In this document: piece by piece, positions 27,456-37,386 of the stretch
Numbering within the stretch: position 1 is the first letter of the stretch
Layout: every line of letters starts with the position of its first letter
Source of the DNA: Candidatus Cryptobacteroides faecigallinarum
GTDB lineage: Bacteria > Bacteroidota > Bacteroidia > Bacteroidales > UBA932
Direction of reading: 5' to 3'
DNA length: 54,312 bases
NCBI GenBank assembly: GCA_017695015.1
Contig: JADIMD010000021.1
Coordinates: forward strand, 1-54,312
The notes under the pieces: model-generated
What the model was told of the DNA's origin: nothing
Seen by the model: the letters and a program-made list of their open reading frames with translations, nothing else
The model's database searches: none
Program-made: the position numbers and the translations under genes

Positions 27456-30098
27456 GTGGTGAATTTTTTGAGAAGCATACTTACCGTACTGTCCTTGCTC
27501 CCGGCTGTGCTTACGTCAGCGGCCGGGGCCGATGCCGGTATACTGTTCCGCTCGTATGATGTGCCGGCAGAGCACAGGACATCCATGGTCCTGACCGGCA
27601 CCAATGGAAATGCTCTCACATTCAAGGATTCCCTGTCATTTTCTTTTTCTCTCAAGACTGACCCTGACAAAGGTAAGTTCGGATATGTCTTCAGGCTCGC
27701 TGTCGACGAGATGCTGTCCGTGGATTTCCTTCTTTCGCCGGAAGACGGCAAGCCGGTCTACTGCATCACGGCCGACCATCAGAACATTGTCGCCGTGGAT
27801 GGTCTGGTCGAGAATGTGGAGGAATGGAATGACATATATGTCGACCTTGTTGAAAAAGGGGATACTCTTGTGCTTTCCTTGAATGATTCTCCGGTGGTCT
27901 CGCTCTACACCCAAAGGAAGAGGCACAAGGCAAGACTCTTCTTCGGAAAGGTCGATGAGCCGGGACTGGTGACTACCGATGTCGCCCCGATGTCCGTAGC
28001 AGACCTTCGCATATCGTGTGACGGAGGCAGGAAAAGGGCGGCATGGATGCTTTCCGGGAGCGAAGACCTGACTTCCGGACACGGAATAGAGATCAATGTG
28101 AGGGACCCGGTGTTCATCAGCGGGCTCGGGGACAGATGGACCAAGATCTGGTCCGCGGAACTTCCGTCGACAAGCTACATCTGCATTTCAAGGGATACTT
28201 CTGAATTCTATATCATATCGTCTGACAGGATAATCAGATACGACATTGCCGGAGACAAGGAGGAAGTCTGGCCATATTCCACTGACATTGACCTTGGAAA
28301 GGTCACTGGAGAGTTCATGTGCCTACCGGACGGCACTTTATGCTATGCTGACATGGAGACCGGAAAGATGATCCGGTATGACAAGACATCGGGGGACTGG
28401 ACTGATTCCAATGTGAAAGACCATGTATCAGTGCATCTCCATCACAATGTCGTCTACCTTGATTCTACCTGCGTCCAGATGTTCGGCTACGGACAGCACA
28501 GATATTCATCTGAGATATTTGTATGGGCTCAGACAAGAAGTCATGGAGATGCTCCGTATATACTCGAAGGGCCTCTTTACATAGATGGACTCGCTCCGAG
28601 ATATCTTGCCGGAGCGGCATCCCTGGACGGGAAGATATATGTATTGGGCGGCAAAGGTAATGTGTCAGGACAGCAGGAGCTAGGCACCCAGTTCTATGAC
28701 ACCTTCTCGGAGATAGATCCGTCCGACGGTACTTTCCAGGACCTTTGGCACAATCCTCTGCTGAAGAGCATGGTTCCGGCAAAGGACATAGTCTTCACCG
28801 ACGGGGGAAACTTCTTCCTTGCTCTGCTCTATAATCCGGAGGCCAATGAGTCCAGCCTGCAGCTCACCAGATTCAGCACCGCTGACGGTAAATCCGAAGC
28901 GCTGCTCCAGCCGCTGCCTTACAGGTTTACTGACATATATTCAGACGTGCGCCTGTGCTATAACAAGGAGCGTGATGTATATCTCGCCATATTGTGCTAC
29001 AGGTCGGACTCCGGACAGGATAAGGCAGAAGTCTACATACTGGGAAATCCTGTCACTTCTGCCGCAGGAGGCCGCATAAGCAATATTGCTTTACCACTGA
29101 TTATACTTGCCGTCCTGTCCATGACAGGCTACTGGATACTCAGACGGGAAAAGCGCCGCTCGGCCAATAAAGAAGCATATCCAGAAGGAAAGGGATACCC
29201 GGAAGCACAGGCATCCCAAGAAGGACTGGAAGCAGGACAGGAAGGCGGAACTGCATTGGCAGAACCATCACCTGGCCCGGGAATGGATACAGTATCTGAA
29301 CCAAGGAAAGACAATGCGCAGGCTGAGAGCCTGGAAAAGGATTACAGCCGTTCTCCAGTTGACAGGGAAGACCGTGGGAGAGAGCCCGGCATCCATCTGC
29401 TGGGAGGGTTCCATGTGTTCGATACCGCAGGCAATGAAATCACACCATCTTTTTCTCCGATACTTATCCAGTTGCTTTCGATTCTTGTCCTTTACACTGC
29501 AGAGAAAGGAGGGGTCTCCAATGCAGCACTGAAGGAACTGCTGTGGCCTGACAAGTCCGATGACAGGTTCAACAACAACAAAGGTGTGAACATCACCAAG
29601 CTGAGGAAGCTGCTTGCCTCAGTAGGGAATATCCAGATAGTTACCGAAGGCGGACTGTGGATGGTCCGCGATGAGTCCGGGCTATGCGACTACATGATTG
29701 CAAGAGAAATGCTGCACCGGAGAAGTGCCCTGGACATCATCACTGCTGCGATGTATGGGCCGCTGCTGCCGGAATATCATTTTGAGTGGCTTGATTCATT
29801 CAAATCGGAATATGCGGACCTTGTCCTTTCCCGTCTAGCTGACATCTCAAGGCAGGCAGACATGGTGGCCAATGACCCGATTGCTCTTGAGCGGACGGTC
29901 CAGATTGCGGATGCAAGGCTGAAATTCGATTCTCTGGACGAGGAGGCCGTCCGGATGAAATGCCATGCGCTGATTTCCATGGGGAAAGCCGGTACGGCAA
30001 ATGCTGTATTCGGACATTTCTCAGAAGAATATGCCGCTGTTATGGGGGAGCCGTTCGGCTTAAATTTCAGCGATTTTCTAAAAAATAAATCGCATTAA
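27456..30098 (+). CDS. Membrane-spanning SARP/BTAD-like transcriptional regulator with periplasmic propeller
   Basis: The 880-residue product has a signal sequence (LRSILTVLSLLPAVLTSAAGA), a concanavalin/laminin-G-like region (about 30-200), a Kelch-like propeller (about 225-540, with LAGAASLDGKIYVLGGKG), one membrane segment (about 545-563, ALPLIILAVLSMTGYW), a low-complexity linker (about 565-640), and a cytoplasmic winged helix plus helical repeats (about 645-880: LLGGFHVFDTAGNEI, LKELLWPD, VNITKLRKLLAS). The C-terminal part resembles the OmpR-type DNA-binding plus BTAD domains of SARP activators. I infer that a periplasmic ligand signal crosses the membrane within one protein and activates PUL2, which begins 249 bases downstream on the same strand. 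Start codon is unclear: GTG at 27456 or 27459, or TTG 27468; there is no nearby ATG. No kinase or receiver domain is present. Confidence 0.85.
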   Translation: MVNFLRSILTVLSLLPAVLTSAAGADAGILFRSYDVPAEHRTSMVLTGTNGNALTFKDSLSFSFSLKTDPDKGKFGYVFRLAVDEMLSVDFLLSPEDGKPVYCITADHQNIVAVDGLVENVEEWNDIYVDLVEKGDTLVLSLNDSPVVSLYTQRKRHKARLFFGKVDEPGLVTTDVAPMSVADLRISCDGGRKRAAWMLSGSEDLTSGHGIEINVRDPVFISGLGDRWTKIWSAELPSTSYICISRDTSEFYIISSDRIIRYDIAGDKEEVWPYSTDIDLGKVTGEFMCLPDGTLCYADMETGKMIRYDKTSGDWTDSNVKDHVSVHLHHNVVYLDSTCVQMFGYGQHRYSSEIFVWAQTRSHGDAPYILEGPLYIDGLAPRYLAGAASLDGKIYVLGGKGNVSGQQELGTQFYDTFSEIDPSDGTFQDLWHNPLLKSMVPAKDIVFTDGGNFFLALLYNPEANESSLQLTRFSTADGKSEALLQPLPYRFTDIYSDVRLCYNKERDVYLAILCYRSDSGQDKAEVYILGNPVTSAAGGRISNIALPLIILAVLSMTGYWILRREKRRSANKEAYPEGKGYPEAQASQEGLEAGQEGGTALAEPSPGPGMDTVSEPRKDNAQAESLEKDYSRSPVDREDRGREPGIHLLGGFHVFDTAGNEITPSFSPILIQLLSILVLYTAEKGGVSNAALKELLWPDKSDDRFNNNKGVNITKLRKLLASVGNIQIVTEGGLWMVRDESGLCDYMIAREMLHRRSALDIITAAMYGPLLPEYHFEWLDSFKSEYADLVLSRLADISRQADMVANDPIALERTVQIADARLKFDSLDEEAVRMKCHALISMGKAGTANAVFGHFSEEYAAVMGEPFGLNFSDFLKNKSH

Positions 30099-30133
30099 TC
30101 CTTTTGTTAAGTCTTCTGTTAGCACCGTGACAA

Positions 30134-30141
30134 TATATTTG
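30134..30141 (+). promoter_or_regulatory. Putative -7 promoter element for PUL2
   Basis: TATATTTG matches the Bacteroidota -7 consensus TAnnTTTG. It lies 36 bases after the regulator's stop and would give a 5' leader of about 200 bases before susC at 30347. No TTTG at the ideal -33 distance is seen, which would fit a promoter that needs an activator. Confidence 0.45.
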
Positions 30142-30215
30142 GCAACGAAAATCGAAGAAACGAACAGCTAATAGCCAAAATCAGATGTCACGGAAACCAG
30201 TTATGACGTTGCATA

Positions 30216-30229
30216 CATGAAACTTCATG
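30216..30229. promoter_or_regulatory. Palindrome in the PUL2 susC leader
   Basis: CATGAAACTTCATG is an inverted repeat with 6-base arms and a 2-base centre. It falls inside the predicted leader, about 75 bases after the presumed transcription start. It could be an operator or an RNA hairpin; a chance palindrome cannot be excluded. Confidence 0.3.
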
Positions 30230-30346
30230 CGAGTGGCCTGAAAGTCAAAAGACCGTAAGGACACCTGATGACTCTGTGTCAAAGATCTGCCACGACAACA
30301 AAAGGATTTACCATTAACAGTATAATTCCCATTAATTATTAACACT

Positions 30347-33300
30347 ATGAACTCAAGACAAAAGTTATTCAAAAGGGTAATCCCTCTTTTTGTACTGATT
30401 TCTGTGTTGTGCGCAATGCCGCAGCAAAGGGCCGGAGCCCAGACCAATGCCGGAAAGGTCACCAGGACACTCACCGGAAAGGTGTCTACCGAAGGGTTCA
30501 TGCCGGAGCCTCTGGCTGGAGCGACTGTGCTGAACACAAGGACAAACAAAGGTGTGATTACCGACTCAGAAGGAAACTATTCCATCGGCGTCACCGGACC
30601 TGACGATATCCTGCAGTTCCGCTTCCTTGGATTCAAGGATGTAGATATTCCGGCCGGAAAGAACTCCCGACTGGACGTCGTGATGGAAGATGTCTCAAGT
30701 ACACTTGAAGGGACAGTCGTCATCGGCTATGGTACAACAAAGAAAAGGGATATCACCGGATCCATAGTCTCTGTGACAAAAGATGACATCGAGCTGATGA
30801 TGCCTACAAATATCTATGATGTACTGCAGGGTTCGGCTGCCGGTGTACAGGTGACATCAGGATCAGGACAGCCTGGAGAAGGCTCCCTTGTGGTCATCCG
30901 CGGTACTTCTACAATGAATGACGCAGGTGTCGGACCTCTCTGGATTGTGGACGGTGTCCCTTCAACTGACATCGATCAGATAAACCCTTATGACATAGAG
31001 TCAATCGAAGTCCTGAAGGATGCGGCTTCAGCAGCTATCTATGGAGCCAGGTCTGCAAACGGTGTCATACTCGTCACCACAAAGAGAGGTAACGAGAGCA
31101 AGCCTGTCCTTGAAGTGAGATACCAGCATTCACTTGCCAACCTCACCCATAAGCTTCCTCAGATAAATGCAAACCAATACAGGGAAATGCAGCACCAGTA
31201 TATGGAATATGCACAGGGAGAAGGCGCGGGAATCGTATCCCAGGCTGTGGTCAATGTGCTTGACTCCCAGCTCAGCGACCCATACAACGTACTGCTCAAC
31301 AATGACAACGACTATCAGAAGATTGCTTACCGCATAGCAAACAAGGATCAGGTTGACCTGAGCTTCGGCGGCGCAAGCAAGCAGCTGAAATACATGTTCA
31401 TGGGAGGTTTCTACAACGAGCAGGGTATCATCCGCAAGACCAACTTCCGCCGTATCTCATTACGTCTAAACGCTGATTACAAGGCCAGCCGGATACTCAA
31501 TGTCGGCACCAACATCAATGCAAGCTATGCACTGAAGAACGGTGTAGACGAGGCCGGATATCTCAACAGCATACTTTCCCGCAAGCCTACGCTTGCGCTC
31601 TACTATCCGGACGGTACGCTCATCGGTACTCTCTGGGGAATCAGCCCGCTTTCGGCCAGCCTCCAGACCAACTTCAATGAGTACTACAGGCTCAACATCT
31701 TCCAGTATCTCAACCTGAATTTCACTAAGAACCTCAAGTGGACCAGCAACTTCAATGCTAACTTCGGATATGTCGGGTACACATATATGCGTCCGACGGC
31801 ACTGAGTGACCAATACCGCACCAACAGCGGCCAGTTCAGAGGTACACTGACATTCGACTGGATGAACGAGAACTATCTGAACTACAACTACACTTTCAAC
31901 GATGCCCATACCATCACGGCGATGGCAGGTTTCTCCCTCCAGTCATGGAAGACAGACGTTGCTTACTTCAAGGGAAAGGATTCCGCCACTGACGCGATAT
32001 ATACGATGAACGCATTTGCCGCTAACTTCGACCTTACCGCGACAGGTACGACAGAGACAAGGCATACGATGGCATCAGCCTTCGCAAGATTCACATACAA
32101 CTACAAGTCCAGATACATCCTCTCCGCCAATTTCCGTGCTGACGGTTCATCCCGTTTCGCTCCGGACAAGAAAGTCGGATTCTTCCCGTCTGCTTCAGCA
32201 GCATGGCGAATCTCGGATGAAAAGTTCATGCAGAAGGTGGACAAGGCATTGAAGCTCTCAGATGCAAAGATCCGTGTCAGCTACGGTGTCACGGGTAATG
32301 AGGCAATCGGAGACTTCGATTCACAGCTCAGCTACGCGGTGGGCGGCATCTACGACGGTATCGCTGGTGTCACTCCGTCAAGGATAGCGGTAAATGACCT
32401 CGGCTGGGAAAGGACAAGGCAGTTAAATGCCGGACTTGACCTCTCTTTCCGTGAAGGCAGATACCAGATTACAGCTGACTACTATGACAAGGTGACAGAC
32501 AACCTCCTTGCGAACTACGAGATACCTAAGGAATGGGGCTTCAATACAGTCCGCAAGAACATAGGCTCGATCACAAACAGGGGAGTTGAAGTGGCATTCA
32601 AAGGCACTCTTGTCAACAAGAGGGACTACTACTTCCATGTGGATGCCAACATCACCTACAGCCGCAACATGGTCAAAGAACTCGCAAACCATGTCAACTA
32701 CATCCATGACGACAACTGGTATATCTCTGAAGGACGTCCTCTCGGTGACTTCTACGGATACAAGTATCTCGGAGTCTTCCCATACGATGAGAGCAACGCC
32801 TTCACACCTGGATGGGAGCAGCTCACCCCTATATTCAATGAAAGCGGAGCATTCGACCATTATGAGCTCGGAGGCGTACGCTACGACGGCGAAGTGAAGC
32901 AGAAATGTCTGCCGAGCGGCAAGCCGTTCCGCGGCGGTGACATCAACTGGGCAGAGAACCCTGAGACACAGGACGGAATCATCAATGACCGTGACCGTAT
33001 GATCCTGGGCAATGCACAGCCGTTCCTGACCGGAGGTCTCAATTTCAGCTTCCGTTACAAGCAGTGGTCACTCTCTGTGGCTTCCTATTTCTCAGTGGGA
33101 GGGAAGATCTACAATTTCGCCCGCTACAACCAGGACCAGGCCAGCATGCAGGCATGGTCAACGACTCCGACAATATATGCCGTGAACAACTTCTGGGTAA
33201 GGCAGGGTGATGTGGTTGATTATCCGCGTCCTTACTCTGATGAGTACCAGAATACAAGAAGCGTAAGCTCATTCTACATCGAAGACGGGTCATACTTCAA

Positions 33301-33526
33301 GGTCAAGAACATTCGCCTTACCTACAGGTTCACCCAGAAAGTGGTGCAGAAGATGAAGATGAAAGGCCTGACGATATACTGCTATGTCAGCAACCCTCTC
33401 ACATTCACATCATACAGCGGCTACGACCCTGAATTCTCGACTTACAGCGCTCTGTCTATAGGTATGGATACCAACAGATTCCCTCGCAACAGGGAATATG
33501 GCCTCGGTTTAACTTTAAACTTCTAG
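30347..33526 (+). CDS. SusC-like TonB-dependent glycan transporter (PUL2)
   Basis: A 1059-residue SusC: signal peptide (to about QRAGAQT), carboxypeptidase-D-like regulatory domain (LTGKVSTEG, LAGATVLNT, GVITDSEGNYSI), linker VVIGYGTTKKRDITGS, plug domain (VVIRGTSTM, LWIVDGVPS, IESIEVLKDAASAAIYG) and barrel ending GLTLNF. It imports the oligosaccharides made by the PUL2 surface enzymes, paired with the SusD encoded seven bases downstream. It is only distantly similar to the PUL1 SusC. No STN domain is seen. It is the first gene after the putative regulator, and the leader of about 200 bases suggests possible post-transcriptional control. Confidence 0.96.
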   Translation: MNSRQKLFKRVIPLFVLISVLCAMPQQRAGAQTNAGKVTRTLTGKVSTEGFMPEPLAGATVLNTRTNKGVITDSEGNYSIGVTGPDDILQFRFLGFKDVDIPAGKNSRLDVVMEDVSSTLEGTVVIGYGTTKKRDITGSIVSVTKDDIELMMPTNIYDVLQGSAAGVQVTSGSGQPGEGSLVVIRGTSTMNDAGVGPLWIVDGVPSTDIDQINPYDIESIEVLKDAASAAIYGARSANGVILVTTKRGNESKPVLEVRYQHSLANLTHKLPQINANQYREMQHQYMEYAQGEGAGIVSQAVVNVLDSQLSDPYNVLLNNDNDYQKIAYRIANKDQVDLSFGGASKQLKYMFMGGFYNEQGIIRKTNFRRISLRLNADYKASRILNVGTNINASYALKNGVDEAGYLNSILSRKPTLALYYPDGTLIGTLWGISPLSASLQTNFNEYYRLNIFQYLNLNFTKNLKWTSNFNANFGYVGYTYMRPTALSDQYRTNSGQFRGTLTFDWMNENYLNYNYTFNDAHTITAMAGFSLQSWKTDVAYFKGKDSATDAIYTMNAFAANFDLTATGTTETRHTMASAFARFTYNYKSRYILSANFRADGSSRFAPDKKVGFFPSASAAWRISDEKFMQKVDKALKLSDAKIRVSYGVTGNEAIGDFDSQLSYAVGGIYDGIAGVTPSRIAVNDLGWERTRQLNAGLDLSFREGRYQITADYYDKVTDNLLANYEIPKEWGFNTVRKNIGSITNRGVEVAFKGTLVNKRDYYFHVDANITYSRNMVKELANHVNYIHDDNWYISEGRPLGDFYGYKYLGVFPYDESNAFTPGWEQLTPIFNESGAFDHYELGGVRYDGEVKQKCLPSGKPFRGGDINWAENPETQDGIINDRDRMILGNAQPFLTGGLNFSFRYKQWSLSVASYFSVGGKIYNFARYNQDQASMQAWSTTPTIYAVNNFWVRQGDVVDYPRPYSDEYQNTRSVSSFYIEDGSYFKVKNIRLTYRFTQKVVQKMKMKGLTIYCYVSNPLTFTSYSGYDPEFSTYSALSIGMDTNRFPRNREYGLGLTLNF

Positions 33527-33532
33527 TCCAAA

Positions 33533-35032
33533 ATGAAAAATATCATAAGATATGCAATGGCAGCCCTGCTTTCTGCAGGCATAAGCTCATGCTCATTCAT
33601 CAACGTGGATCCTCTGAGCGAGATCCCGAAGGATCAGATGTGGCAGAACCAGCGTGATGTCAATGCGGGGATCGCCGAGATATATTCATCTTTCCGCACA
33701 GCTCTCCGCAGCAACTACTTCTCATGGGGTGAGATGAGGTCTGACAACTTCGTCCTCTACCAGGAACTTCCGTCAGAGTTCAGGAACCTTATCCTTAACC
33801 AGATGACGACTGATCTTGCATGCACCAACTGGGCAAGTCTCTACAAGGTCATCAGCAACACCAATTTCGCGATAAAGAATATCCCTGGTGCAGATATAGC
33901 CGACCAGGCGCTCAAGGACGACTATCTTGCACAGGCCTATGCCATGAGGGGTCTCTGCTATTTCTATGCTGTCAGGGTATGGGGAGCTGTTCCGGTATAT
34001 CTCGAACCGGTGGACAACATTGCAAACGCTGAGATAAAAGGCCGTACTCCTATGGAGGAGGTCCTCAGGGATGTGATCATACCTGACCTTGAGATGGCTG
34101 AATCCCTGGTCAATCCGTCCAATGTCGAGAGGAAGAGGATCAGCCGTGCAGCAATCTACTGCATACTGGCCGATGCTCAGATGTGGCTCGGTGACAACGA
34201 GGCGGCTGACGCGACCATCGACAGGTTCATGGCGGCATACGGCAGCCCGGCAGCTCCGAAGAGCAATTCAAAATATATCTTCGAGCCAGACATAGTCAAG
34301 CTGAAGAACTCTTTCGTGAACCATCTCAACGGGGTGGCAGGAGACAACAATCCTACCATCGATGAGTACGGTGAGCCGAATGAATTCATCTTCGTCATAC
34401 ACCAGAACATCAGCGAAGCCGGACTCAACAACTACAGCATGATCTGGAACGTTTACGGCTGCGGCATGGGACAGGGCTCCACAGTGGTGCTTTCACCTAA
34501 GCTGCAGGCCATATATGAAGAGTCTGTTGGCAAGACTCCGGTTGACCTGAGGTTCGAGAACTATCTCTGCGGCTCCAAGAGCAGCATGGAAAGCTACCAG
34601 GTGCACAAGTATATGGCAAACGGAGCATCGGTAAACTACCAGGATGTGATCAACTGCGAGACAGACTATCCGGTCTACAGGTACACCGATGTAATACTCA
34701 TGCAGGCTGAGATCAAGGCCAAGCTTGACAAGTGGCAAGAAGCGCTAAACCTGGTGCAGTTCGTCCTCAATAGAGCTGGCGTAGCATCCAAGATAGCCAA
34801 GATCAGCGATTTCTCCACACGTGACGAACTAGTCGACTATATCCTTGACCAGAAGCAGATCGAGCAGGTGGGTGAAGCCAAGAGATGGTTTGATCTCGTC
34901 AGGAACCACAGGGTAGTGGAAGTGATGAACCCGATCAACGGCATAGACAGCCAGTCACAGGAACTCTTCCCGATCAACCAGACTATCCTGGACCTCAGCC
35001 AGGGAGCATACGAACAGAACATCGGCTATTGA
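33533..35032 (+). CDS. SusD-like glycan-binding lipoprotein (PUL2)
   Basis: The 499-residue product has a lipoprotein signal with lipid Cys20 (SAGISSC), the SusD N-terminal pattern (NVDPLSEIPKDQMWQN, GIAEIYSSFRTALRS), the helix ALKDDYLAQAYAMRGLCYFYAVRVWGAVP-type segment and the C-terminal signature LDQKQIEQVGEAKRWFDLVR. It forms the extracellular lid of the SusC transporter and binds the PUL2 glycan. It starts seven bases after susC and is followed after 19 bases by a fasciclin-like lipoprotein gene. At 499 residues it is of normal length. Confidence 0.95.
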   Translation: MKNIIRYAMAALLSAGISSCSFINVDPLSEIPKDQMWQNQRDVNAGIAEIYSSFRTALRSNYFSWGEMRSDNFVLYQELPSEFRNLILNQMTTDLACTNWASLYKVISNTNFAIKNIPGADIADQALKDDYLAQAYAMRGLCYFYAVRVWGAVPVYLEPVDNIANAEIKGRTPMEEVLRDVIIPDLEMAESLVNPSNVERKRISRAAIYCILADAQMWLGDNEAADATIDRFMAAYGSPAAPKSNSKYIFEPDIVKLKNSFVNHLNGVAGDNNPTIDEYGEPNEFIFVIHQNISEAGLNNYSMIWNVYGCGMGQGSTVVLSPKLQAIYEESVGKTPVDLRFENYLCGSKSSMESYQVHKYMANGASVNYQDVINCETDYPVYRYTDVILMQAEIKAKLDKWQEALNLVQFVLNRAGVASKIAKISDFSTRDELVDYILDQKQIEQVGEAKRWFDLVRNHRVVEVMNPINGIDSQSQELFPINQTILDLSQGAYEQNIGY

Positions 35033-35051
35033 CAATCTAAACAGAATCAGT

Positions 35052-35690
35052 ATGAAAACCAGAATAATAATTGCAGCACTCGCCACAGTCCTTCTTTCGG
35101 CTTGCTCCGGCTTCGGACTCCAGAAGGACTACAAATATGAGTCCTGCCCTCTTGATCCGCACATCGACATGACGGCATGGGAATACATGCAGTCCAGGGA
35201 GGACCTATCAGAGATGGTTGAAGCAGTCCAGTATACAGGAATGGAAGAATACTATTCCCAGACAGACAGCTGCCTCACATATCTCTTCCTTAACAACGAC
35301 GCAATCGCGAATTTCCGCAATGCGCATGCCCAGGTGGACAAGATATACTACTGCGACAAGGAGCAGGTAAGACGCCTTCTTCTCTATCATATTGTCGTGG
35401 GTGAATACCACTCTCTCAACATGAAGCTGCCTGTGCAGCCGATATATGTGAAGACTCTGCTTGACGGAGAATGGGGCCTTATGACACTGAAGGTCAACAA
35501 GAGCTCTTCCAACTCCATAGGATCTCCTATCGCAAACGGAAACATTGTCGCCAACGAGACATCGAGCAACTTCAGGTCCAAGAGGATAAGCTCAGTGACA
35601 TCCAATATAATGCCTGTCAACGGAGTGATCCATATCTTCAACGACTACTCGATGTTCCGCAAGACAGATACAGACGTTACCCCTTATTGA
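35052..35690 (+). CDS. Fasciclin (FAS1)-like lipoprotein
   Basis: A 212-residue lipoprotein (lipid Cys18 in LSAC) with one FAS1-like domain: TYLFLNNDAIANF (the usual T-FAPTN-A-F block in altered form), VRRLLLYHIVVGEYHS (the YH motif) and TSNIMPVNGVIHIFNDY (the final N-G-hIHhID block). FAS1 domains mediate adhesion or protein and glycan contact. Such proteins appear at the SusE/SusF position of some Bacteroidota PULs, so a surface glycan-binding or complex-assembly role is likely. The middle of the domain is shortened compared with the usual 130-140 residues. Ligand unknown. Confidence 0.75.
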   Translation: MKTRIIIAALATVLLSACSGFGLQKDYKYESCPLDPHIDMTAWEYMQSREDLSEMVEAVQYTGMEEYYSQTDSCLTYLFLNNDAIANFRNAHAQVDKIYYCDKEQVRRLLLYHIVVGEYHSLNMKLPVQPIYVKTLLDGEWGLMTLKVNKSSSNSIGSPIANGNIVANETSSNFRSKRISSVTSNIMPVNGVIHIFNDYSMFRKTDTDVTPY

Positions 35691-35700
35691 TACTTCCGAT

Positions 35701-37386
35701 ATGAAACATACAGCAAATGGAATAATTATGGCAGCCTTTGCCGCTTTGGCCGGTCTCTGCGCTGCGTCATGTTCCCAGAAGGAGCCTGACTATTCAGGCA
35801 TGGAAGGACCGAGGATCACCCTGATGGTGGAATCCCTCAGTCCGGATCTCAACAGGGTAGACAATACACCTGTAGTCTGCGTCATATTCTCTGAAGCAGG
35901 ACTTTCCAAGGTAGATGTATATCTGCATGAAGGACAGAAGAAGACACTTTTCAAGGAAATCACCGAATTCAACGACGAATATCAGTATTCTGTCAAAGAG
36001 AACCCTTCATGGCACGAGGGCATAACAATGGTAAGCATAGAGGCCTTTGACAAGGCCGGACGCAAGGCGGAAGCATCCATGGATGTCAACGTGATCCCTA
36101 TCCAGCCGGCACCGGTGATTACTTTCGGGGTCGAGAAGATAGAGATCGACGAGAGAAGGGAAGACCCTACGACTGTGAAGACTGTCTTCGATGTCACATC
36201 ATCCAATACCCTTTCAGACCTCAAGGCAGCTATGTTCACTGCTGACGGTGTCGTGGAACTCGCCCTGACGCCGTCATTCACTCCGGGCAGCGCATCTTAC
36301 CACTTCGAGCAGGACATAGACTATCTCGAAGGCTACCGTGGACTTCAGGTGACTGCCACCGATGCCAACGGCAAGATGAAGATCGAGACCCTTCCTGTCA
36401 ACTACATACCTGCACCGGCCCCTATACTCACTCCGGATGAGGCATCGTCAAGCACAACGATACTTGTAAGGAGCACAGACACAAGGACATTCAACTTCAA
36501 GGTTGAAGCCGGAGTCGGCCTTTCATACATCGAAGTGCTCAAGGTCAAGAAGGATATCCAGGGAGAAGATATCACTGAAAGGGTCGACATCACACATTAT
36601 GATGCCAGCACAGACTTCAATACAGACTTCTCATATACGGCCGAATCATTCGACAATTCCTGCCATGCACTGCGTTTCGATGTCTACGACAGGCTCAACC
36701 ACTCGACTTCATTCCAGGTAAATACCATCGTGGATATGCGCCTCGGAGAGAACATCGTGATAGCTTCACAGCGCAATACCAAGGAGCCTCTTGTCCTCGA
36801 CAGCTATGAGGGAGAATCCTATTGCTTCTTCTCCGTAAGAGACTTCAAGACCTACAGTCTGTTCGATTTCTGGGACACAGCCAACAGGAGGAACATTGAC
36901 TTCTTCTATTTCGCATGGAATGCGGGCGGCTCTTCAGATAACGGTACACGTATAATGAAGGCAAGCGAAGACCGTGCGGGACAGGATCCGAGCTGGTTCC
37001 AGTATGTGGATCCGGAAGGTGTGGACAACATCCCGGTACTCTCCGCATCAGAGTCATCATGGACAGGACGTAATGCGACCTACATCAAGAGGCTGACGAA
37101 CGCCTATGCATTTGACTTCGACAATGTCACTGTCGCAGACCTGACAAGCTCACCAGTCCAGTCATATATAGTGCAGGGCAAGACCAACGATGACTGGATC
37201 AACTACAAGGCAGGAGACTGCTTCCTCTTCAAGACAGGTACTCTCTCGACATGTCCGAACTGCACCGGTATAGTACGCATAGAGGAAGTGGTAGGAAGCC
37301 GTAACTCCTTCACAGGCACGAGCACACCACCTAACGACACTCCAGTATATATCGTAATATCTATCAAAGCCCAGATTGTAGAATAA
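35701..37386 (+). CDS. Surface glycan-binding lipoprotein with Ig-like domains (SusE/F position)
   Basis: A 561-residue lipoprotein (Cys24 in AASC) without an enzyme motif. It appears to hold three consecutive beta-sandwich domains of about 90 residues (PRITLMVESLSPDLNRVDNTP; PAPVITFGVEKIEIDER; PAPILTPDEASSSTTILVRS) and a C-terminal domain from about 345 onward (ENIVIASQRNTKEPLVL, SYCFFSVRDFKTYSLFDFWDTA). The order fits a surface glycan-binding protein with an extended stalk and a binding tip. Its stop shares a base with the start of the next gene (TAATG), which begins the tightly coupled enzyme run. I cannot name the ligand; the C-terminal domain is rich in aromatics suited to sugar stacking. 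Confidence 0.75.
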   Translation: MKHTANGIIMAAFAALAGLCAASCSQKEPDYSGMEGPRITLMVESLSPDLNRVDNTPVVCVIFSEAGLSKVDVYLHEGQKKTLFKEITEFNDEYQYSVKENPSWHEGITMVSIEAFDKAGRKAEASMDVNVIPIQPAPVITFGVEKIEIDERREDPTTVKTVFDVTSSNTLSDLKAAMFTADGVVELALTPSFTPGSASYHFEQDIDYLEGYRGLQVTATDANGKMKIETLPVNYIPAPAPILTPDEASSSTTILVRSTDTRTFNFKVEAGVGLSYIEVLKVKKDIQGEDITERVDITHYDASTDFNTDFSYTAESFDNSCHALRFDVYDRLNHSTSFQVNTIVDMRLGENIVIASQRNTKEPLVLDSYEGESYCFFSVRDFKTYSLFDFWDTANRRNIDFFYFAWNAGGSSDNGTRIMKASEDRAGQDPSWFQYVDPEGVDNIPVLSASESSWTGRNATYIKRLTNAYAFDFDNVTVADLTSSPVQSYIVQGKTNDDWINYKAGDCFLFKTGTLSTCPNCTGIVRIEEVVGSRNSFTGTSTPPNDTPVYIVISIKAQIVE

